The position numbers and the translations under genes are program-made. A stretch of 8,789 bases of DNA from contig JASLEL010000342.1 in NCBI GenBank assembly GCA_030151145.1, positions 1-8,789 of the forward strand, written 5' to 3'. The notes beneath the pieces were generated by a model. The model was not told the DNA's origin. It did not search any database and saw only the letters and a program-made list of their open reading frames with translations. The first letter of the stretch is position 1; the number at the start of each line of letters is the position of its first letter. This DNA is from Aquirhabdus sp. GTDB lineage: Bacteria; Pseudomonadota; Gammaproteobacteria; Pseudomonadales; Moraxellaceae. Positions 5,987 to 8,789 of the stretch are shown here, piece by piece.

Positions 5987-6113
5987 GTATCTGCTCTTTG
6001 GCAGATGCTTGTGGATCGCCCTGCCTCTGATCAGGTGAGGCGGTCGGGTTTGCTGCTGTGGATGCGGTTTCGCTGTGGGTTAAGAAGATGGTTAATGTCT
6101 GAAGGAGGCTGAG

Positions 6114-6392
6114 ATGAAGAGCTTGAGTAGATGGGGCGTGGTGCAGCAGCTGTGGGCGATGAGTGGTGCGCTCTTGTGCGCCCCTCTGGTAGGTCATGCG
6201 CAAGCGGTGCCGTTGCCTGTACACGCGGTGCCGGTGCGTGGGACATCGGTACGTGCAGTGACGCTGCCGCGTCACTATCGCAAGGTCACGCTGCATCATC
6301 AGACCTATTACTATTTTCAGCATCACTACTATGCCGTGTCGGGGCGCACGCTGGAGCGCATTCCGGCGGCACGTCTGCTTAGCTTCTATTGA
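6114..6392 (+). CDS. Small exported His/Tyr-rich protein of unknown function
   Basis: A 92-residue protein with an excellent ribosome site (AAGGAGG, 6102-6108, 5 bases before the ATG), which makes this a convincing gene despite its size. Residues 1-30 form a signal peptide (KSLSR basic start, hydrophobic core WAMSGALLCAPLVG, probable cleavage after HAQA). The mature part of about 62 residues is basic and contains the aromatic/His cluster HYRKVTLHHQTYYYFQHHYYAVSG. That pattern recalls short periplasmic or surface proteins with HYRVxxxxGxxYYYxxGxYY-like segments, but I cannot name a family. It is divergent from the LysR gene and 90 bases upstream of the CLC gene in the same direction, so it may share a transcript with it. 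A second frame starting 17 bases later is a shadow. Confidence 0.78.
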   Translation: MKSLSRWGVVQQLWAMSGALLCAPLVGHAQAVPLPVHAVPVRGTSVRAVTLPRHYRKVTLHHQTYYYFQHHYYAVSGRTLERIPAARLLSFY

Positions 6393-6404
6393 GCGTGGTT
6401 TTAC

Positions 6405-6432
6405 GACGTTTGCTTACTGCTGACGTTTGCTT
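6405..6432 (+). repeat. Short direct repeat between the small exported gene and the CLC gene
   Basis: GACGTTTGCTT occurs at 6405-6415 and again at 6422-6432, 17 bases apart, the second running into TTTTTT. It may be a small slippage duplication; no function is evident. The T run has no clear GC stem before it, so I do not call a terminator. Confidence 0.45.
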
Positions 6433-6482
6433 TTTTGATGGCGTGTGGTTTACGCACCCGTGTTGAGATGCCTTGAGTGAAT

Positions 6483-7808
6483 ATGCTGCAAATCCTGCTG
6501 CAAGAGGTGATGTTTTACCTGCAGAAAATCGAGCTGCACAAGTTTGATCTGTGGCTGGAGCGGCTGATCGTCTGGTCGGGTGCGGCTTTTGTCGGTCTGC
6601 TCATTGTGCTGTTTATCCGGCTCAATGACTGGGCGCTGAATGCCTTTCACCAGTTGCAGCACGGTCATCTGTATTGGTCACTGGCCCTGACCCCGCTGGG
6701 CACCATGCTGGTAGTGTATCTGGTCCGGCGCTGGTTTAGCGGTGCCGAGGGCAGTGGCATCCCGCAGGTGATCGCCAGTCTGCATGCCCCGAAAAACAGT
6801 CCACATGTGTCGCGGCTGCTGTCGATGCGGATCGCGCTCGGCAAGATCGGCCTTGGATCGCTGGCGGTACTGTGTGGGCTGTCAACCGGACGCGAAGGGC
6901 CGTCGGTGCAGGTCGGGGCATCGGTCATGCATGCGGTCGGGCGGCTGTTGCCCTCTGCGAGCCGCATCTCGCCGCATCAGCTGATGCTGGCGGGTGGTGC
7001 GGCAGGCATTGCGGCAGCGTTTAATACCCCGCTGGCGGGGATCGTCTTTGCGATCGAAGAGCTGTCGCGTCAGGTCGAGCAGCGCACCAGTGGCGTGATG
7101 CTGACGGCCATCGTGATCGGCGGCATGATCTCGACCTCGCTCCAGGGCAATTATCTGTATTTCGGTCATCTGCATATCGAGCATGTGCGTCCGTCGGTGA
7201 TCCCGCCCCTGATCGGCTCGGCCATCCTTTGTGGGGTCTTGGGTGGGCTATTTAGCAAGACCCTGATCTGGTTTGCGGTGCAGCCCGGTCTGCTGCAGCG
7301 CCTGAAGCAGCGCTCTCCGGTGCTGTTCGCTGGCGCGTGCGGTCTTGGGGTGAGCCTCCTGTCATGGTGGACGCTGGGGGATATCAATGGCTCAGGCTAT
7401 GGCATCACCAAGCATATGGTGATGCAGGGGCAGGGCATGGACTTAAGCTTTGCACCTCTGAAAGCCTTGGCGACGCTGCTGTCGTATTTTAGTGGTGTGC
7501 CGGGTGGTGTATTTGCACCGTCACTCGCCATCGGGGCGGGGATTGGCAATGATCTGCATCTGCTGTTTGGCAGTGCCTATAACTCACATCTGATCTATGC
7601 CTTGTGCATGGCGAGTTTCTTGAGTGCAGTGACGCAGGCACCGATCACCTCGGCCATCATCGTGATGGAGATGATCGATGGGCATGAGATGGTCTTAAGC
7701 CTCGTCGCGGTGACGCTGATCGCCAGCATGGTCTCGCGCACACTGTCCCAGCCCCTCTACCATACCCTAAGTCATCCGCTCAAGCCGCCTGCACCTGCCG
7801 CGGATTAG
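6483..7808 (+). CDS. CLC-family chloride transporter, probably a Cl-/H+ antiporter
   Basis: A 441-residue inner-membrane protein with many hydrophobic helices and all CLC selectivity motifs: GSGIP (90-94), GREGP (136-140) and GGVFAP (341-346). Compared with E. coli ClcA, the gating glutamate is E138, the inner proton glutamate corresponds to E193 in IEEL, the central serine is S91 and the chloride-coordinating tyrosine is Y426 in PLY. The presence of both glutamates predicts proton-coupled exchange rather than a channel; that follows from family knowledge. There is no C-terminal CBS domain or N-terminal extension, so it is the short bacterial type; the tail after 430 is Pro-rich. ATG 6483 has GAG 5 bases upstream; a GTG two codons earlier (6477) is an alternative. 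Roles in the family include acid resistance and chloride balance. It ends 38 bases before the convergent TetR gene. Confidence 0.95.
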   Translation: MLQILLQEVMFYLQKIELHKFDLWLERLIVWSGAAFVGLLIVLFIRLNDWALNAFHQLQHGHLYWSLALTPLGTMLVVYLVRRWFSGAEGSGIPQVIASLHAPKNSPHVSRLLSMRIALGKIGLGSLAVLCGLSTGREGPSVQVGASVMHAVGRLLPSASRISPHQLMLAGGAAGIAAAFNTPLAGIVFAIEELSRQVEQRTSGVMLTAIVIGGMISTSLQGNYLYFGHLHIEHVRPSVIPPLIGSAILCGVLGGLFSKTLIWFAVQPGLLQRLKQRSPVLFAGACGLGVSLLSWWTLGDINGSGYGITKHMVMQGQGMDLSFAPLKALATLLSYFSGVPGGVFAPSLAIGAGIGNDLHLLFGSAYNSHLIYALCMASFLSAVTQAPITSAIIVMEMIDGHEMVLSLVAVTLIASMVSRTLSQPLYHTLSHPLKPPAPAAD

Positions 7809-7822
7809 CTGTTTTTAAACAG
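7809..7822. terminator. Weak AT-rich hairpin between convergent genes
   Basis: CTGTTT-TT-AAACAG directly follows the CLC stop codon. The stem has little GC and only a two-base spacer, so it is at best a weak terminator for the CLC or TetR transcript. Nothing better lies in the 38-base gap. Confidence 0.25.
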
Positions 7823-7846
7823 TAGGATGACTCCGATAGTACGGGT

Positions 7847-8476
7847 TTAGGTCTGCGTGGAATGCTGCTCTGCTTCTCGCAATTCGGCATGCATGAAGGC
7901 CATCACCATGCGGGTCTGGGCGCGTACCATGTCATCAAAGGTCAGCATGGGACTGGGGATGATCAGGTAGCGCAGCACATTAAAGATGCCGCTGTTGATG
8001 CAGACATAGAGGGTGGGGATAAAGTCGGTGATCTTCAGATACTGCGGGTGATGCTCCATGTACTGCATGATCAGCCTCATCAGCACCAGCTCGACCTGAT
8101 TGATATGCTTGACGTAGTTCATGTCGCTGGCATAGCGCAGAAAGATCAGATAGCGCTGGTCGCGCTGAGAGAGAAAGTCGCGGAAGCGATAGAGGATGGT
8201 CTCAACAGCCTGAGCCAGCTCCATCTGGATAATGCCGGGGGTCAGCGCCTTGAGCATGCCATACAGCTCATCGACGAAGTGTTGGCTCATCGCCTCGTAG
8301 ATGGCTTCTTTGTCATTAAAATACTCATAGACCGAACCCACGCTGACCCCTGCCAGATCTGCGATATGACGCGTAGACGTGCCCATGACACCGTAGGACA
8401 TGATGGCGCGAAAGCCGGCATCAATGATGTCTTCGACGGTCTGTTTGGCACGGAGCTGACTGGGTTTGCGGGTCAT
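7847..8476 (-). CDS. TetR/AcrR-family transcriptional regulator
   Basis: A 209-residue cytoplasmic regulator of ordinary TetR length. Residues 10-60 are the TetR_N domain (TVEDIIDAGFRAIMSYGV, GTSTRHIADLAGVSVGSVYEYFNDKEAIYEAM); the recognition helix is about 45-52. The C-terminal ligand-binding and dimerisation part (60-200) is all-helical and not assignable to a ligand class. The ATG at 8476 gives the usual basic N-terminus (MTRKPSQLRAKQ); its ribosome site is weak (AGG, 9 bases away). Tandem operator-like repeats lie 48-85 bases upstream, and a divergent gene appears to start just past the right edge. Autoregulation plus control of that neighbour is the expected arrangement. The convergent CLC gene is unlikely to be its direct target. 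Confidence 0.93.
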   Translation of the reverse strand: MTRKPSQLRAKQTVEDIIDAGFRAIMSYGVMGTSTRHIADLAGVSVGSVYEYFNDKEAIYEAMSQHFVDELYGMLKALTPGIIQMELAQAVETILYRFRDFLSQRDQRYLIFLRYASDMNYVKHINQVELVLMRLIMQYMEHHPQYLKITDFIPTLYVCINSGIFNVLRYLIIPSPMLTFDDMVRAQTRMVMAFMHAELREAEQHSTQT

Positions 8477-8523
8477 AGCGGCAGCCTGAATAAGTACAGC
8501 AAGGATAGCGGAATCTGAACAAT

Positions 8524-8561
8524 ATCCGAATGATTTGTCAGAAATCCGAATAGTTCGTCAG
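8524..8561. promoter_or_regulatory. Tandem 18-bp repeats, candidate TetR operators
   Basis: ATCCGAATGATTTGTCAG (8524-8541) and ATCCGAATAGTTCGTCAG (8544-8561) are direct copies with a 20-bp period, about two helical turns, so both would face the same side of DNA. Within each copy is an inverted core: CGAA-TAG-TTCG in the second, CGAA-TGA-TTTG (imperfect) in the first. This is the architecture of a paired operator for a dimeric regulator such as the adjacent TetR protein. Confidence 0.6.
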
Positions 8562-8582
8562 TTTATTTTCAGTTACTATATG
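8555..8582 (+). promoter_or_regulatory. Possible promoter for the divergent gene right of the window
   Basis: TCGTCA (8555-8560) and TATATG (8577-8582) are separated by 16 bases, each matching the consensus at four of six positions. The -35 is inside the second operator-like repeat, so a bound repressor would block it. The leader to the expected start would be about 200 bases. Confidence 0.35.
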
Positions 8583-8776
8583 TAGAATTTGCACTTGCAA
8601 AAACTATCATTTCTGTTGATCTGTTCCTGCCAAAGACTATTCCCATTCCCTCCGCTACTATCTCGATGTTCGCGTGCGGCGTTTTGCTGTGCGCATGCTG
8701 TCTCTGAATATTTGGTTTTTTGACTTTATAGTCCCTGAATTTATTCCCTGTAGTCGTCATTCGATGAGTCAATCCC
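8583..8776 (+). other. Leader or intergenic region before the off-window gene
   Basis: About 195 bases without a convincing gene. A 67-residue minus-strand frame (8569-8772) has no signal, motif or credible ribosome context and overlaps the promoter region. A short palindrome (GACT-TTAT-AGTC, near 8720-8731) is the only structure noticed. Confidence 0.45.
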
Positions 8777-8781
8777 GGAGG
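8777..8781 (+). promoter_or_regulatory. Strong Shine-Dalgarno sequence of a gene starting beyond the right edge
   Basis: GGAGG lies 8 bases before the window end, and none of the following visible bases forms an ATG, GTG or TTG at suitable spacing. A start codon at about 8790 would have ideal spacing. This predicts a plus-strand gene divergent from TetR immediately outside the window. Confidence 0.55.
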
Positions 8782-8789
8782 ATTGCATC

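Noticed and set aside
5924..6112. Plus-strand frame of 62 codons in the LysR divergent spacer
   Set aside because: Starts at TTG in the promoter region, has no ribosome site and spans the palindrome; its end only overlaps the strong ribosome site of the next gene.
5937..6326. Minus-strand frame of 129 codons opposite the small exported gene
   Set aside because: Antisense to the gene with AAGGAGG and signal peptide; Arg/His/Thr-rich shadow composition.
7862..8518. Plus-strand frame of 218 codons opposite the TetR gene
   Set aside because: The opposite strand encodes a clear TetR protein; this is its His/Asp/Gly-rich mirror frame.
8569..8772. Minus-strand frame of 67 codons at the right edge
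   Set aside because: No ribosome site or recognisable domain, and it overlaps the likely promoter and leader of the divergent off-window gene.

Overview
The window looks like chromosomal DNA of a Gram-negative gammaproteobacterium. It encodes a TonB-dependent outer-membrane receptor, an outer-membrane-type lipoprotein and Sec-exported proteins, and it has a near-consensus Fur box. The coding DNA is moderately GC-rich, while the promoter regions are AT-rich. Gene content and the style of the TetR and PiuC proteins would fit Pseudomonadales (for example a Moraxellaceae relative), but no marker gene settles this. I see no rRNA, tRNA, insertion sequence, phage gene or CRISPR array.

Layout. (1) 1-2726, minus strand: an iron-uptake operon. 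A Fur-controlled promoter drives a Fiu/PiuA-like catecholate-siderophore receptor. Eighteen bases after it follows the start of piuC (ybiX), a PKHD-type Fe(II)/2-oxoglutarate hydroxylase cut by the window edge. (2) 2960-3250, plus strand: a 76-residue secreted protein with 18 histidines and an 11-residue repeat, divergent from the iron operon and followed by a strong hairpin. (3) 3301-4542, minus strand: a DUF4382 lipoprotein whose stop codon lies inside a perfect 9-bp hairpin. (4) 4543-4960: about 420 bases without a convincing gene but with several inverted repeats. (5) 4961-5872, minus strand: a LysR regulator, divergent from a small exported His/Tyr-rich protein (6114-6392). A perfect 17-bp palindrome lies between them. 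(6) 6483-7808, plus strand: a CLC-family transporter carrying both glutamates typical of Cl-/H+ antiporters. (7) 7847-8476, minus strand: a TetR regulator convergent with the CLC gene. Two copies of an 18-bp operator-like sequence, 20 bp apart, lie upstream of it. A Shine-Dalgarno sequence at the right edge announces a divergent gene just outside the window.

How the genes work together. The clearest unit is iron: low iron releases Fur, so the receptor and PiuC are made. The His-rich exported protein starts on the other side of the same Fur region and could be a co-regulated metal-binding factor, but this is inference. LysR with the small exported gene, and TetR with the off-window gene, have the usual architecture of local divergent regulation. 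The most novel-looking items are the repeat-bearing His-rich secreted protein beside the Fur box, the tandem TetR operator candidate, and the small exported protein next to the LysR palindrome.
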